Positions 14,107-20,900 of a stretch of 38,105 bases of DNA are shown one piece after another. The stretch comes from a virus, in IMG/VR virus record IMGVR_UViG_3300044971_002992, positions 1 through 38,105 of that record; one strand, written 5' to 3'. Under the pieces are notes generated by a model. It was not told where the DNA came from, made no database searches, and saw only the letters and a list, made by a program, of their open reading frames with translations. Position 1 is the stretch's first letter. The number at the start of each line of letters is the position of its first letter. Position numbers and translations under genes: made by a program.

Positions 14107-14622
14107 ATGGGAATGGATGTGTACGGCAAGAAGCCGACCAACGAGACGGGCGAATACTTCCGCAACAATGTGTGGTGGTGGCGACCCCTGTGGGACTACT
14201 GCGTGACGGTTGCTCCCGAACTCTGCGAGGGCGTGTCTGGTCACTACAACGACGGTGACGGGCTGGATGAGTCTGGTGCGCTGGAACTCGCCAAGCAGTT
14301 GCGCCACGAGTTGGAGACGGGTGCTACCGCCGAGAACGAGCGTCAATACAACGAGTGGAGGGCGAGCCTTCCCCGTGAGAAGTGCGACCTCTGTGACGGC
14401 ACGGGTATCCGTACTGATGACATTGGTCGTGAGATGGGGCAACACGACAAAGAGTTGTCCGTAGAAGTTCAGATTTTGACTGGTCGCACACACGGCTGGT
14501 GTAACGCTTGTGACGGGATAGGCACACGAGAGTCGTGGGAGTCTGGCTATCCGTTCAGCACGGAGAATGTCCGTGCGTTCGTGGAGTTCTTGGAGAACTC
14601 TGGCGGTTTCTCTATCTGCTGA
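14107..14622 (+). CDS. Conserved phage protein with DnaJ-like Cys knuckles, 171 aa
   Basis: MGMDVYGKKPTNETGEYFRNNVWWWRPLWDYC at the N-terminus is a strong signature of a family of phage and bacterial hypothetical proteins. CDLCDGTG (about 98-105) and CNACDGIG (about 139-146) are CxxCxGxG repeats like the DnaJ zinc finger, here two instead of four. The C-terminus (YPFSTENVRAFVEFLENSGGF) is helical. Function is unknown. I chose the ATG at 14107, after GAAAGGGG; an in-frame upstream start at 14062 overlaps the promoter. Confidence 0.85.
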   Translation: MGMDVYGKKPTNETGEYFRNNVWWWRPLWDYCVTVAPELCEGVSGHYNDGDGLDESGALELAKQLRHELETGATAENERQYNEWRASLPREKCDLCDGTGIRTDDIGREMGQHDKELSVEVQILTGRTHGWCNACDGIGTRESWESGYPFSTENVRAFVEFLENSGGFSIC

Positions 14623-14633
14623 CAAGGCTGGAC

Positions 14634-14675
14634 ACTTATCTACCCTCTTAGCGTCGGGCTGGGAGGGTAGATAAG
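14634..14675. terminator. Bidirectional box palindrome, 13-bp stem
   Basis: CTTATCTACCCTC and GAGGGTAGATAAG with a 15-nt loop, between convergent genes 14107 and 14686. A perfect stem suggests termination from both sides. Confidence 0.7.
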
Positions 14676-14685
14676 CCCTGTCCCC

Positions 14686-14949
14686 CTACGAGAACGCTCG
14701 TGACGCTGGTAGACCACACATACCGCACATCTCGTGACACAGGTGCTTGCGTGTCTTGCGTGAACGGAATGTGGGTATCGGCAGGATGTTCCCACCGTAG
14801 GTGGCGTGGAGTTGCGAGAACGAGAAGTCGTCTAGGCAGTATCCACAGATGTAGTTCTCGTTTATCTCGTCATACAGCACGGCACAAGTAGCCAACTCTT
14901 GGTCGTATCTGTCGTAATCGTCCATCTCTTGTCTGTTCCTCTCTCTCAT
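14686..14949 (-). CDS. Zinc-ribbon-like protein, 87 aa
   Basis: ICGYC (about 34-38) and CHEMCGMCGLPAS (about 71-83) give two knuckles for one zinc site, with an acidic N-terminus (MDDYDRYDQELATC). An alternative start at 14925 (MDDYDRY) is also open; neither has a strong ribosome site. No box-class promoter is evident upstream, so its expression signal is unclear. Function unknown. Confidence 0.55.
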   Translation of the reverse strand: MRERNRQEMDDYDRYDQELATCAVLYDEINENYICGYCLDDFSFSQLHATYGGNILPIPTFRSRKTRKHLCHEMCGMCGLPASRAFS

Positions 14950-15004
14950 TTACTTTGAGGTTCGCTAAGTCCCCGTATCGGACATCTGCTTGGAACTTTC
15001 TCAA

Positions 15005-15136
15005 ACTTATTTACCTGCCACCCCATCCACGCCGAGCCAGCACCAGCGAGCTGGAGCCCCGGCCCGTGCCCGAACTGTGCGGGGCTCCGCCCTGCGGGGC
15101 AGGGAGGTGCTGGGTGTGGGGGGACGCGTAGAAAAG
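15005..15136. repeat. Hairpin module with extended inner stem
   Basis: Left box variant ACTTATTTAC 15005-15014, GGAGCCCCG 15053-15061, CGGGGCTCC 15080-15088, right box variant GTAGAAAAG 15128-15136. Between boxes and hairpin, CAGCACC pairs with GGTGCTG and CCACCCC faces GGGGGG, so the whole unit can fold into one long hairpin. Two further boxes (15179, 15206) follow. Confidence 0.75.
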
Positions 15137-15205
15137 TCGGAGATTTGACGGGGGCGAGGGGGTGACTGTGACTGACTAGGTAGATAAGTCCGAGCCTGTG
15201 ACTAG

Positions 15206-15236
15206 GTAGATAAGTCTGTACCACTAGTGATACTCT
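15206..15236 (+). promoter_or_regulatory. Box-class promoter for 15266
   Basis: GTAGATAAGTCTGTACC, 8 bp, TACTCT (15231-15236). Leader GTGTCCACCAAGAGAAAGGG is shared in style with other promoters of this class. Another box lies 27 bp upstream. Confidence 0.8.
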
Positions 15237-15265
15237 GTGAGTGTCCACCAAGAGAAAGGGAACCT

Positions 15266-15742
15266 ATGTCCACTAATGACTTTGACCGAGCCATTGACTA
15301 CTTAGAGGAGAACCACGAGCGCAACTCATTCCTTGCGTCCCTGTTCACCCAATGGCGCACTAAGGGCAGTCTGACCACCAAGCAGATAGAAGCCGTGCTT
15401 CGCAACATTCAGCGTGAGCGTGAGAACGCACGAGGTGACATCAACCCTGTTACCGAGGTTGGTATGTACCGCAACGGCGCAAACATCTACCGTGTGCGTT
15501 GGAACCAAGCAGGCACGGCACTCTACGCATTGCGTTTCGTTCCAGAAGCAACTACCAAGAGCGAGCGTTTGGTTTATGAAGGCGGTGCTATCAAGCGTCT
15601 GTCTGCCAATGACCGACTGACTATCCAAGAAGCGGAAGAAGTCGGTGCGCTGTACGGCATTTGCTGTGTGTGCGGTGCGGAACTAACCGATAGCAAGAGC
15701 GTCCAGCGTGGCATTGGTCCTGTGTGCGCCAAGAAGGTCTGA
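15266..15742 (+). CDS. DUF6011-like protein, 158 aa
   Basis: The N-terminal helical region (FDRAIDYLEENHERNSFLASL) precedes TKQIEAVLRNIQRERENA and a beta-rich middle. The C-terminal CCVCGAELTDSKSVQRGIGPVCAKKV (about 132-157) matches the short zinc-binding DUF6011-type motif (CxxCGxxLTDxxSxxxGIGPxC) seen in many actinobacteriophage proteins. It may bind nucleic acid, but this is not shown. ATG 15266 follows GAGAAAGGG. Confidence 0.8.
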   Translation: MSTNDFDRAIDYLEENHERNSFLASLFTQWRTKGSLTTKQIEAVLRNIQRERENARGDINPVTEVGMYRNGANIYRVRWNQAGTALYALRFVPEATTKSERLVYEGGAIKRLSANDRLTIQEAEEVGALYGICCVCGAELTDSKSVQRGIGPVCAKKV

Positions 15743-15747
15743 AAGGT

Positions 15748-15758
15748 AGGTAGATAAC
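15748..15758 (+). promoter_or_regulatory. Box in the ribosome-binding region of 15760
   Basis: GAAAGGTAGGTAGATAACAATG: the box variant fills the space between the ribosome site and the start codon, as at 4170 and 22302. Confidence 0.5.
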
Positions 15759-15759
15759 A

Positions 15760-15957
15760 ATGGCTAACGAGCGTCATTCCAGCATTAGGGACTACTCGCA
15801 TTGGAACGAGGAAGCGTCCATTATCAAGGCGCAAGAGGATAGGTACGCCGACTACTACGCTGACGAGCCTGACTACGACTCCGAGCCTTACGAGCGTGAG
15901 CCTGACGAACTCTGTGACGACTGTGGCGAGGAATGGGGCGAGTGCGAGTGCGAGTAA
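15760..15957 (+). CDS. Acidic tyrosine-rich protein with CxxC and CxC, 65 aa
   Basis: The N-terminal basic/polar part is followed by a very acidic Asp/Glu/Tyr repeat (DEPDYDSEPYEREPDE) and a C-terminal CDDCGEEWGECECE. The four Cys could bind one metal. Acidic mimicry of DNA is possible but only inferred. It follows 15266 by 17 nt and is probably co-transcribed. No family recognised. Confidence 0.65.
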   Translation: MANERHSSIRDYSHWNEEASIIKAQEDRYADYYADEPDYDSEPYEREPDELCDDCGEEWGECECE

Positions 15958-15963
15958 TCGCCT

Positions 15964-16005
15964 GACTTATCTACCTATGTGGCGTGTTCTATGTAGGTAG
16001 GTAAG
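15964..16005. terminator. Box palindrome after 15760
   Basis: CTTATCTACCTATG and a near-complementary TATGTAGGTAGGTAAG (one G-T pair), between convergent genes. A further minus-oriented box at 16018-16027 contains the stop codon of 16023-16229. Confidence 0.6.
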
Positions 16006-16022
16006 CCCCTGCCCGTACTTAT

Positions 16023-16229
16023 CTACTCATCATCATTGCCAGCCTCGTATGCGTGTGTGAGCCAGCAAATCTTTCGGCATACGGGACAGGCAACTAGCGG
16101 ATAGTACGACTTGGGCTGACCGTCATCATCAAACACCAAGTCACGGCTAATGGGGTGGAGAGAACCACAATGTGAGAAGTAGTAGCGTTTCACATCTATT
16201 AGAAGGTTCGTTGCGTGGGTAAGTGTCAA
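16023..16229 (-). CDS. Zinc-knuckle small protein, 68 aa, TTG or internal start
   Basis: YYFSHCGSLHPISRDLVF then a Tyr/Pro segment and CPVCRKICWLTHAYEA. Cys/His spacing (HC, H, CPVCRKIC, H) suggests zinc. No ATG fits: the longest frame begins at TTG 16229, while a GTG would give an N-terminus at MKRYYFSHC. The start is therefore uncertain. The stop codon is inside a box. No box-class promoter is visible upstream. Confidence 0.55.
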   Translation of the reverse strand: MTLTHATNLLIDVKRYYFSHCGSLHPISRDLVFDDDGQPKSYYPLVACPVCRKICWLTHAYEAGNDDE

Positions 16230-16262
16230 AATAAATCCGAGAAAGTTTGTGGTGGGATGACG

Positions 16263-16393
16263 ACTTATTTACCTGTCTCCCCGTTCACACACCTGCCACC
16301 GCCTTGGGCAGGAGCCCCGCCACAGAGCGAGCCACGCCGGGGCTCCCGCTACGCGAGGTGCGAGTGCTGTGTGTGGGTGGGCGAGTAGATAAG
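16263..16393. repeat. Hairpin module before 16447
   Basis: Left box variant ACTTATTTAC 16263-16272, GGAGCCCCG 16311-16319, CGGGGCTCC 16338-16346, right box 16385-16393. Confidence 0.75.
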
Positions 16394-16415
16394 TCTGAAC
16401 ACTCTGTGTTAGCGT
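16385..16415 (+). promoter_or_regulatory. Box-class promoter for 16447
   Basis: GTAGATAAGTCTGAACA, 8 bp, TAGCGT (16410-16415). Confidence 0.75.
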
Positions 16416-16446
16416 TGTGTTGTGCTACTAACGGAGAGGGATTATT

Positions 16447-16701
16447 GTGCGACCGAAGTTCCAACTTGATTACGACACTTGGTTGTTGAGAGGTAGTGAG
16501 CGTGGGTGCTTGTCATCACAAGAAGAACGCTGGCTGGAAGAATACGACGAAGACGGACTGGAAGAAGACTTAGCTGAATGGCTGACGAAGAATCCTGACA
16601 AGTCACAAGATGACTTCTACGCCTGTGGTGAGTATGACAACTGCCAAGAACGCTACTTGGAGCGTAGGCGAGATGAATGGGACAACTACGACCCCTACTA
16701 A
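16447..16701 (+). CDS. Acidic hypothetical protein, 84 aa, GTG start
   Basis: VRPKFQLDYDTWLLRGSERGCLSSQEERWLEEYDED, then an acidic helical region ending with CGEYDNCQERYLERRRDEWDNYDPY. It is rich in Asp, Glu, Trp and Tyr. The GTG at 16447 follows GAGAGGG 7 nt upstream. No known family. A box-class promoter with a 31-nt leader supports it. Confidence 0.65.
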   Translation: MRPKFQLDYDTWLLRGSERGCLSSQEERWLEEYDEDGLEEDLAEWLTKNPDKSQDDFYACGEYDNCQERYLERRRDEWDNYDPY

Positions 16702-16705
16702 CAAG

Positions 16706-16736
16706 GTAGATAAGTCTGACCCTTGCGTGGTACGCT
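16706..16736 (+). promoter_or_regulatory. Box-class promoter for 16768
   Basis: GTAGATAAGTCTGACCC, 8 bp, TACGCT (16731-16736). Leader with TTGTCCACCACCGAGAAAGG. Confidence 0.8.
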
Positions 16737-16767
16737 GTGCTTGTCCACCACCGAGAAAGGGAATGAA

Positions 16768-17166
16768 ATGACCACCACCGAGATGCCAGTCGCCTATGGC
16801 GAACTGACCAACACTTGCACCTGCACCGTGCACGACCAAGAAACCGATACCTTCACGGATTCTCCCGTGTGTTTCGGTACTTGCTACGAAGATGAGTTGT
16901 ACTTCTTTGGCGAGTGTCTGAACAACTTTCTTTCACAATCTGACACTTTCCGAGTTTCGGGAATCCGTCTTTGGAATCGTGAAGTTGGTGGAGTGTTTCA
17001 GGCTCGCACCGTCTCCGAGTTCGTTCGTGCAATCACCGTGGATTCAGAATGGATTCTCCGCTACCGAGTGTTCTCTGACCGAGTTGAGTTCTCTCTCTCG
17101 CACCACGAAGCTCCAACTGGCAGTGCAAGCCTTGTTGTCCCCGTGTTTGAGTCCGACGACGAATAA
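16768..17166 (+). CDS. Conserved phage-type hypothetical protein, 132 aa
   Basis: Central DTFTDSPVCFGTCYEDELYFFGE (about 27-49), then FRVSGIRLWNREVGGVFQARTVSEFVRAITV and a C-terminal LRYRVFSDRVEFSLSHHEAPTGSAS. These segments resemble a family of hypothetical proteins recurrent in actinobacteriophages. The N-terminal Cys cluster (CTCT) plus CxxxC may hold a metal. Function unknown. ATG follows GAGAAAGGG. Confidence 0.75.
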   Translation: MTTTEMPVAYGELTNTCTCTVHDQETDTFTDSPVCFGTCYEDELYFFGECLNNFLSQSDTFRVSGIRLWNREVGGVFQARTVSEFVRAITVDSEWILRYRVFSDRVEFSLSHHEAPTGSASLVVPVFESDDE

Positions 17167-17181
17167 CTAACTAACCGCACG

Positions 17182-17220
17182 ACTTATCTACCTTGTCTAG
17201 TAACGGCAGGGTAGATAGGT
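17182..17220. terminator. Box palindrome after 16768
   Basis: ACTTATCTACC 17182-17192 and GGTAGATAGGT 17210-17220, an 11-bp stem with one G-T pair. It opens a 319-base gap (17167-17485) that otherwise holds the hairpin module and the promoter of 17486. Confidence 0.6.
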
Positions 17221-17281
17221 CTATGCGTCTGTATGAACACAACCAACCTGCAAGCGTCGTGAACTTGACTGAACTTTGCCG

Positions 17282-17412
17282 ACTTATCTACGCGTCCACC
17301 CGTGCCGGCGTGAGTGTGAGCGAGGAGCTGGAGCCCCGCCACAGACGGAAGAACATCGGGGCTCTCGCCGTGCGAGGGCAGAGGCTCGTGCGTGGGGTGA
17401 CAGGTAGATAAG
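17282..17412. repeat. Hairpin module before 17486
   Basis: Left box 17282-17291, GGAGCCCCG 17330-17338, CGGGGCTC 17357-17364, right box 17404-17412. An open frame through this module (about 17193-17411) is an artefact of its lack of stops. Confidence 0.75.
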
Positions 17413-17421
17413 TTTGGGTTT

Positions 17422-17448
17422 GTAAGTCTGAACCTTGCGTGGTACTGT
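17422..17448 (+). promoter_or_regulatory. Box-class promoter for 17486
   Basis: GTAAGTCTGAACC, 8 bp, TACTGT (17443-17448); half-box only, with a full box 18 bp upstream. Confidence 0.75.
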
Positions 17449-17485
17449 GGTGGTGTCCATAGCAACTGACGAGAAAGGGAAAGCA

Positions 17486-17953
17486 ATGGCAACACGAGGA
17501 ATAGTGGCACACGCAACACACGGCGGAAACGGGTGGCGTGGCAGGTATGTCCATTGGGACAACTACCCACAACGCATTGTGGGAGTTCTTGGCGAACTTG
17601 TAGCACGAGACGGCAGAGTGAATGTGGCACACACGCTCTGCTATGAACACGCTTCGTGGTCTATCATTGACCCACTTGCCAAGCCGAGCGAGGCAGGAGA
17701 GCCGAGCCTTTACGAAGCACACGCTTGCGTGACAGGCTACGGCTACGCACACACGGACACGAGCCTTTACGACCCTTCGGCGTGGTTCACCAATGAGGAC
17801 AAGGAACTTGCGTGGTGCGAGTGGCTGTACATCATTCACGATGACAGGTTGGAAGTTCGGCGCATTACGAAAGACGAGAACGGTAACGATGTTGCCATTT
17901 TTGAGAAGGCTCACCCGTGGGAGAGCATCGCTATTCAGGAGGCAACGGCGTGA
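17486..17953 (+). CDS. Conserved phage-type hypothetical protein, 155 aa
   Basis: MATRGIVAHATHGGNGWRGRYVHWDNYPQRIVGVLGELVARDG is a recognisable N-terminal block of a family spread in actinobacterial phages; it continues with TLCYEHASWSIIDP and ends in EWLYIIHDDRLEVRRI. Mostly alpha/beta, no catalytic signature I can name. ATG follows GAGAAAGGGAAAGCA. The stop TGA overlaps the GTG of the next gene. Confidence 0.75.
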   Translation: MATRGIVAHATHGGNGWRGRYVHWDNYPQRIVGVLGELVARDGRVNVAHTLCYEHASWSIIDPLAKPSEAGEPSLYEAHACVTGYGYAHTDTSLYDPSAWFTNEDKELAWCEWLYIIHDDRLEVRRITKDENGNDVAIFEKAHPWESIAIQEATA

Positions 17954-18240
17954 GGGTAGATAAGTACACCGTGCGCCGTTTCGTAGTGTTCACGCCCATA
18001 GTGTTCGCCCTGCTGTGGGCAGGAGTGTGGGCGGTACGCAAGGCGGTAGAGCCTCCCACCTTTTCCTGCGCCGTGCGTAGCGTTGAGGTAGTGAGTGGCG
18101 ACACGCTAGACGGTATTGCTCGCCGTCATTGTACTGGCGATGTTCTCGCCGTCATTGACACGCTGGTAGCGATGTACGGGGCAGGCATAGACACTTGGCA
18201 GACCATTCATCTCCCCACAGACTCGCCACGCAACCCCTAG
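17950..18240 (+). CDS. Membrane-anchored LysM-domain protein, 96 aa, GTG start
   Basis: One TM helix (about 11-31, FVVFTPIVFALLWAGVWAV) is followed by SVEVVSGDTLDGIARRHCTGDVLAVIDTLVAMYG and TIHLP, the pattern of a LysM peptidoglycan-binding domain (about 48-90). It should face the cell wall. Start GTG at 17950 overlaps the previous TGA (GTGA). A box at 17955-17963 encodes Val-Asp-Lys at residues 3-5. A role in wall interaction or superinfection is inferred only. Confidence 0.75.
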   Translation: MRVDKYTVRRFVVFTPIVFALLWAGVWAVRKAVEPPTFSCAVRSVEVVSGDTLDGIARRHCTGDVLAVIDTLVAMYGAGIDTWQTIHLPTDSPRNP

Positions 18241-18260
18241 CGGTAGCGTAGGCGTTCGGC

Positions 18261-18307
18261 ACTTATCTACCCTCTCTCTCCCCCTTTCTGTGAGGGGGTA
18301 GATAAGT
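18261..18307 (+). terminator. Box palindrome, 12-bp stem
   Basis: ACTTATCTACCC and GGGTAGATAAGT with a C/T-rich loop, 20 nt after the stop of 17950-18240. It opens a 399-base gap that also holds a hairpin module, a TTCACGGTGGTGGAAGA motif at 18511, one box (18553) and the promoter of 18640. Confidence 0.65.
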
Positions 18308-18359
18308 CCGACCCAATGCCGAGCCGATGACATTTCTCTCCGTGCGCCGATGGTGGGCA

Positions 18360-18442
18360 GGAGCCCCGCTGACGCTCATCACCGCCGGGGCTCCGCCGTG
18401 CTGGGGCGGTGAGGCGCAGGAAGGGGTGGGCAAGTAGATAAG
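18360..18442. repeat. Hairpin module before 18640
   Basis: GGAGCCCCG 18360-18368, CGGGGCTCC 18386-18394, right box 18434-18442. The nearest left box is the palindrome at 18261-18307. Confidence 0.7.
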
Positions 18443-18510
18443 TCGCATCAAGTTGCCGAGTTCGTCAAGCCGTGCGGTGAGGCAGGGCGTGACAACCTCT
18501 CCCCAAGACA

Positions 18511-18530
18511 TTCACGGTGGTGGAAGAACC
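18511..18530 (+). repeat. Second dispersed motif, copy a
   Basis: TTCACGGTGGTGGAAGAACC, a one-mismatch copy of the TTGACGGTGGTGGAAGA motif found about ten times in the window. Confidence 0.6.
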
Positions 18531-18573
18531 TCACCAGCGCACTCGCTGACTAGGTAGATAAGTCCCACCCTTG

Positions 18574-18600
18574 CTAAGTCTGAACCGTATGTGGTACTGT
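18574..18600 (+). promoter_or_regulatory. Box-class promoter for 18640
   Basis: CTAAGTCTGAACC, 8 bp, TACTGT (18595-18600); half-box. Confidence 0.75.
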
Positions 18601-18639
18601 CGTGGTGTCCAACCAACCAACCGAGAAAGGGACAACCAA

Positions 18640-19080
18640 ATGGCAACATTCACCGAAAGTGCTTCCAGAGCGGAAGAAATCATTGACGCAGAGGTGGGCT
18701 ACGAAATGGGTAGCGCACACCTCTACTCCGTGAACATTGACCTGAACGGAGAGGTGAGCCTGACGCTCGCTACCGCCGAACGGGATGTGTACGACCTGCT
18801 GGACAGCGATACTGCCGTAAAGGTGGCGCAGGTGTCCGACTACATAGCACTTGTCACGACAGGCTGGGCGGCGCCACTCAACAGCGAGGGCGAAGCCGAA
18901 GGCGCACCGAGCGAACACCCTGCCAAGAGGCGTGTCCGTCTCTCCGTGTTCGCCAGCCGTGAGAGCGTGGTGAGCGTTCTCCGCTTCCAAGACGAGCCGA
19001 CTGAACCAGTCGTGGATGAAGGACAGGCAACGGGTTCACTCGCTGACGCAGTTCAGAACCTGCTGGTGCGAGCCTTCTAA
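18640..19080 (+). CDS. Conserved hypothetical protein, 146 aa
   Basis: YSVNIDLNGEVSLTLATAERDVYDLLDS (about 28-56), then YIALVTTGWAAPLNSEGEAEGAPSEHPAKRRVRLSVFASRE and a tail with GQATGSLADAVQNLL. The TTGWAAP and EHPxRRRVRL blocks resemble hypothetical proteins of actinobacterial origin. Function unknown. ATG 18640 follows GAGAAAGGG; the upstream in-frame ATG lies within the promoter. Confidence 0.7.
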   Translation: MATFTESASRAEEIIDAEVGYEMGSAHLYSVNIDLNGEVSLTLATAERDVYDLLDSDTAVKVAQVSDYIALVTTGWAAPLNSEGEAEGAPSEHPAKRRVRLSVFASRESVVSVLRFQDEPTEPVVDEGQATGSLADAVQNLLVRAF

Positions 19081-19097
19081 CCGAGACCCCCCGAGTG

Positions 19098-19127
19098 AAG
19101 CCCCTGCCCCTAGTGGGTAGGGGCTTT
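19098..19127 (+). terminator. Hairpin terminator after 18640
   Basis: AAGCCCCTGCCC, loop CTAGT, GGGTAGGGGCTTT: 12-bp stem with one G-T pair and a short T run. It is followed by boxes at 19129-19138 and a box palindrome at 19141-19173. The rest of the 345-base gap to 19425 is the next module and promoter. Confidence 0.75.
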
Positions 19128-19140
19128 CACTTATCTACCG

Positions 19141-19173
19141 ACTTATCTACCTAAATGAGAAAGGTAGATAACT
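19141..19173. repeat. Box inverted pair
   Basis: ACTTATCTACCT and AGGTAGATAACT, a stem with one mismatch, plus an extra tandem box just before it (19129-19138). Confidence 0.55.
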
Positions 19174-19206
19174 CTCCGAGCCAACTAAATGCGTTTCTAT
19201 TTCCCG

Positions 19207-19337
19207 ACTTTCTTACTTGCCCACCCACGCTCGCAGTTAGAACCGCCGAGTGCCGGAGCCCCGCCGTAATCGCAGAAGCAACGGGGCTCTGCCGTGCGAA
19301 TGGCTGTGCGCTGGGAATGGGGAGGCAGGTAGATAAG
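19207..19337. repeat. Hairpin module before 19426
   Basis: Degenerate left box ACTTTCTTAC 19207-19216, GGAGCCCCG 19255-19263, CGGGGCTC 19282-19289, right box 19329-19337. The same degenerate left box occurs in the 20991-21120 copy. Confidence 0.7.
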
Positions 19338-19345
19338 TTGAGTTA

Positions 19346-19372
19346 TGAAGTCTGTCCCGTATGTGGTACTGT
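19346..19372 (+). promoter_or_regulatory. Box-class promoter for 19426
   Basis: TGAAGTCTGTCCC, 8 bp, TACTGT (19367-19372). Confidence 0.7.
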
Positions 19373-19425
19373 GCCTGTGCCAGCGGTTCACAACCGAGAA
19401 ATGCCGTTGGTAAGGAGAAAAGGAA

Positions 19426-19848
19426 ATGTCCAAATCACTTCAGGTGAAAGTCAAGGTGAGTGTTCTCTTGGAGGCACTCAAGAAGGCACTTGACGAGCGA
19501 GCCAAGCGGTTCGCCAACAACGACAAGTTGGAAGCCGAGTATGACAAGGCTGTGGAGGCATACAACACCAACCTGCTGAAACTTGTCAAGGCTGGCAAGG
19601 GCAAGGTCACGGAGGCAACCACTTCTCGCTGGCGACCCAACAACAAGGAAAAGGTCGTGACCATTCAGGCGACCTTTGAGTTCCCGAAGTCCACTATCGG
19701 AAGCGAGCCCGAGTCCCCCGAACTCTACAAGGAGTGGAACTGGAAGGCTGACCGAGAGGCTTTGGAACAAGCAATCCGAGTGCTGGAAATGACCGACCAA
19801 GAGTATGTGTCGGCAACCACACTCAAGAGCGTGGCGGAGTACCTCTAG
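19426..19848 (+). CDS. Conserved phage-type hypothetical protein, 140 aa
   Basis: Helical, charged N-terminal half (VKVSVLLEALKKALDERAKRFANNDKLEAEYDKAVEAYN, about 8-47, coiled-coil-like) followed by a basic linker, a beta segment (KVVTIQATFEFP) and a C-terminal helix. The N-terminal LxxALxERxxRxANNDKLEAE region resembles a small protein family of actinobacteriophages. Function unknown. AAGGAGAAAAGG lies just upstream of the ATG. Confidence 0.7.
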   Translation: MSKSLQVKVKVSVLLEALKKALDERAKRFANNDKLEAEYDKAVEAYNTNLLKLVKAGKGKVTEATTSRWRPNNKEKVVTIQATFEFPKSTIGSEPESPELYKEWNWKADREALEQAIRVLEMTDQEYVSATTLKSVAEYL

Positions 19849-19881
19849 CCTCCCTTTCTCTATAAGGGAAACGCCCCAAGC

Positions 19882-19917
19882 AAGGGGGAGTGGGCAGTTG
19901 GTTGCTCACTCCCCCTT
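19882..19917 (+). terminator. Hairpin terminator after 19426
   Basis: AAGGGGGAGTG and CACTCCCCCTT form an 11-bp stem with a 14-nt loop, followed by TCGCTTG. A box palindrome (19934-19978) follows. Confidence 0.7.
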
Positions 19918-19933
19918 TCGCTTGTCTGGGGAC

Positions 19934-19978
19934 ACTTATCTACCTAGATAGTGGGAGGTTCAGGGGAGGTAGATAACT
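19934..19978. repeat. Box inverted pair
   Basis: ACTTATCTACCT 19934-19945 and AGGTAGATAACT 19967-19978, one mismatch. The left arm adjoins the stop codon of the possible minus-strand gene 19944-20123. Confidence 0.55.
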
Positions 19979-20123
19979 CTGAAACCGAGTGGAATGTGGC
20001 TCTGCGGAGGACTGCTCTGTTCTCTGCGTTCTGCGCTTCCACGAACCCGAGGTCTGCTTCTATCTCTGCGAGGCGAATGGCTAGACGAGATAGCCGTAGT
20101 TGGTTGAGTGATGAAATCTCCAC
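19944..20123 (-). CDS. Possible coiled-coil miniprotein, 59 aa, GTG start
   Basis: VEISSLNQLRLSRLAIRLAEIEADLGFVEAQNAENRAVLRRA has a heptad-like Leu/Ile pattern typical of a coiled coil, then a Ser/Pro-rich tail. The GTG at 20121-20123 is donated by a box variant (CAGGTAGAAAAGTGG), the same arrangement as at 23378, where AGG of the box doubles as ribosome site. There is no separate promoter. Codon pattern looks coding, but this is the least certain gene of the cassette region. Confidence 0.45.
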   Translation of the reverse strand: MEISSLNQLRLSRLAIRLAEIEADLGFVEAQNAENRAVLRRATFHSVSELSTSPEPPTI

Positions 20124-20252
20124 TTTTCTACCTGCCCCCCGTACTGAGGTTGCGGGCAAGCCGAGCCAGGAGCCCCGCACCAAACTGCCGAAACAACGGG
20201 GCTCCAGCCGTGCGGAGAGGGCTGGCTGGAATGGGGGGGCGCATAGATAAGT
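20122..20252. repeat. Hairpin module before 20414
   Basis: Left box variant ACTTTTCTAC 20122-20131, GGAGCCCCG 20169-20177, CGGGGCTCC 20197-20205, right box variant CATAGATAAG 20243-20252. Two further boxes at about 20286 and 20324 lie between it and the promoter. Confidence 0.7.
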
Positions 20253-20349
20253 CATCTTAGTTGGCAAATGTGCGAGGCGAATGAAGGTAGATAAGTGCGC
20301 TGGCGTGTGGGCTGTCCCTGACTAGGTAGATAAGTGTCAAGGGAAGTTG

Positions 20350-20376
20350 TGAAGTCTGAACTATGTGGTGTAGAGT
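20350..20376 (+). promoter_or_regulatory. Box-class promoter for 20414
   Basis: TGAAGTCTGAACT, 8 bp, TAGAGT (20371-20376). Leader GTGTCCACCA then GAAAGGG. Confidence 0.7.
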
Positions 20377-20413
20377 GGTGGTGTCCACCACTCAACACGA
20401 AAGGGATACTGAA

Positions 20414-20827
20414 ATGGACAAGCAAGTAACCAACGCAGTCAAGGGCTACCTTGACGCTCTCACCCTCAAAGAGAGGGCAGAGGAAGCCCACGACGAGGCT
20501 CGCCAAATCCTGCTGGACACGCTCGCAAGCCACGGGCTTGACGAAGTGGCTCTTGACGAGGTGACGGTCAAACTGTCCCCCGCCGAACGCCGTTCGTGGA
20601 ACTTGGAGAAACTGCGTGAGGCTGTCTCTCCTGCCGTGTTCCGCAAGGTCACGAAGCCCACGGTGGACACGAAGGCGTGGGACTCCTCAGTTGAGCGAGG
20701 CGAAATCTCCGCAAAGGTCATTCGTACCTGCGTGGAAATCTCTCACTCTGTGCGAGTGCTGGTGCGACCCACGAAGGGCGCAGACAAGCCGAAGGCAGTC
20801 AAGTCCACCAAGAAGGCGACTGCCTGA
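20414..20827 (+). CDS. Hypothetical protein with basic tail, 137 aa
   Basis: MDKQVTNAVKGYLDALTLKERAEEAHDEARQILLDTLASHG is a long helical N-terminus; a beta segment VALDEVTVKLSPAERRSW and a helix (NLEKLREAVSPAVFRKVTKPTVDTKAWD) follow. The C-terminus is lysine-rich. The SPAVFxKVTKxxVDTKAWD block looks familiar from phage hypothetical proteins but I cannot name a family. ATG 20414 follows GAAAGGG; an earlier in-frame start lies in the promoter. Confidence 0.65.
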   Translation: MDKQVTNAVKGYLDALTLKERAEEAHDEARQILLDTLASHGLDEVALDEVTVKLSPAERRSWNLEKLREAVSPAVFRKVTKPTVDTKAWDSSVERGEISAKVIRTCVEISHSVRVLVRPTKGADKPKAVKSTKKATA

Positions 20828-20844
20828 CAGACCCCCAAAGGGAA

Positions 20845-20884
20845 CCCCACCACTTATCTACCTACTTAGGGGAGAGTGGTGGGG
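20845..20884 (+). terminator. Hairpin terminator with a box in its loop
   Basis: CCCCACCACT and AGTGGTGGGG form a perfect 10-bp stem; the loop holds a minus-oriented box (TTATCTACC). Followed by CTTCTCTTTG. Confidence 0.7.
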
Positions 20885-20900
20885 CTTCTCTTTGTCCCGA

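Noticed and set aside
17193-17411. 72-codon frame across a box palindrome and hairpin module
   Set aside because: Explained by the module, no ribosome site, no similar frame in other copies.
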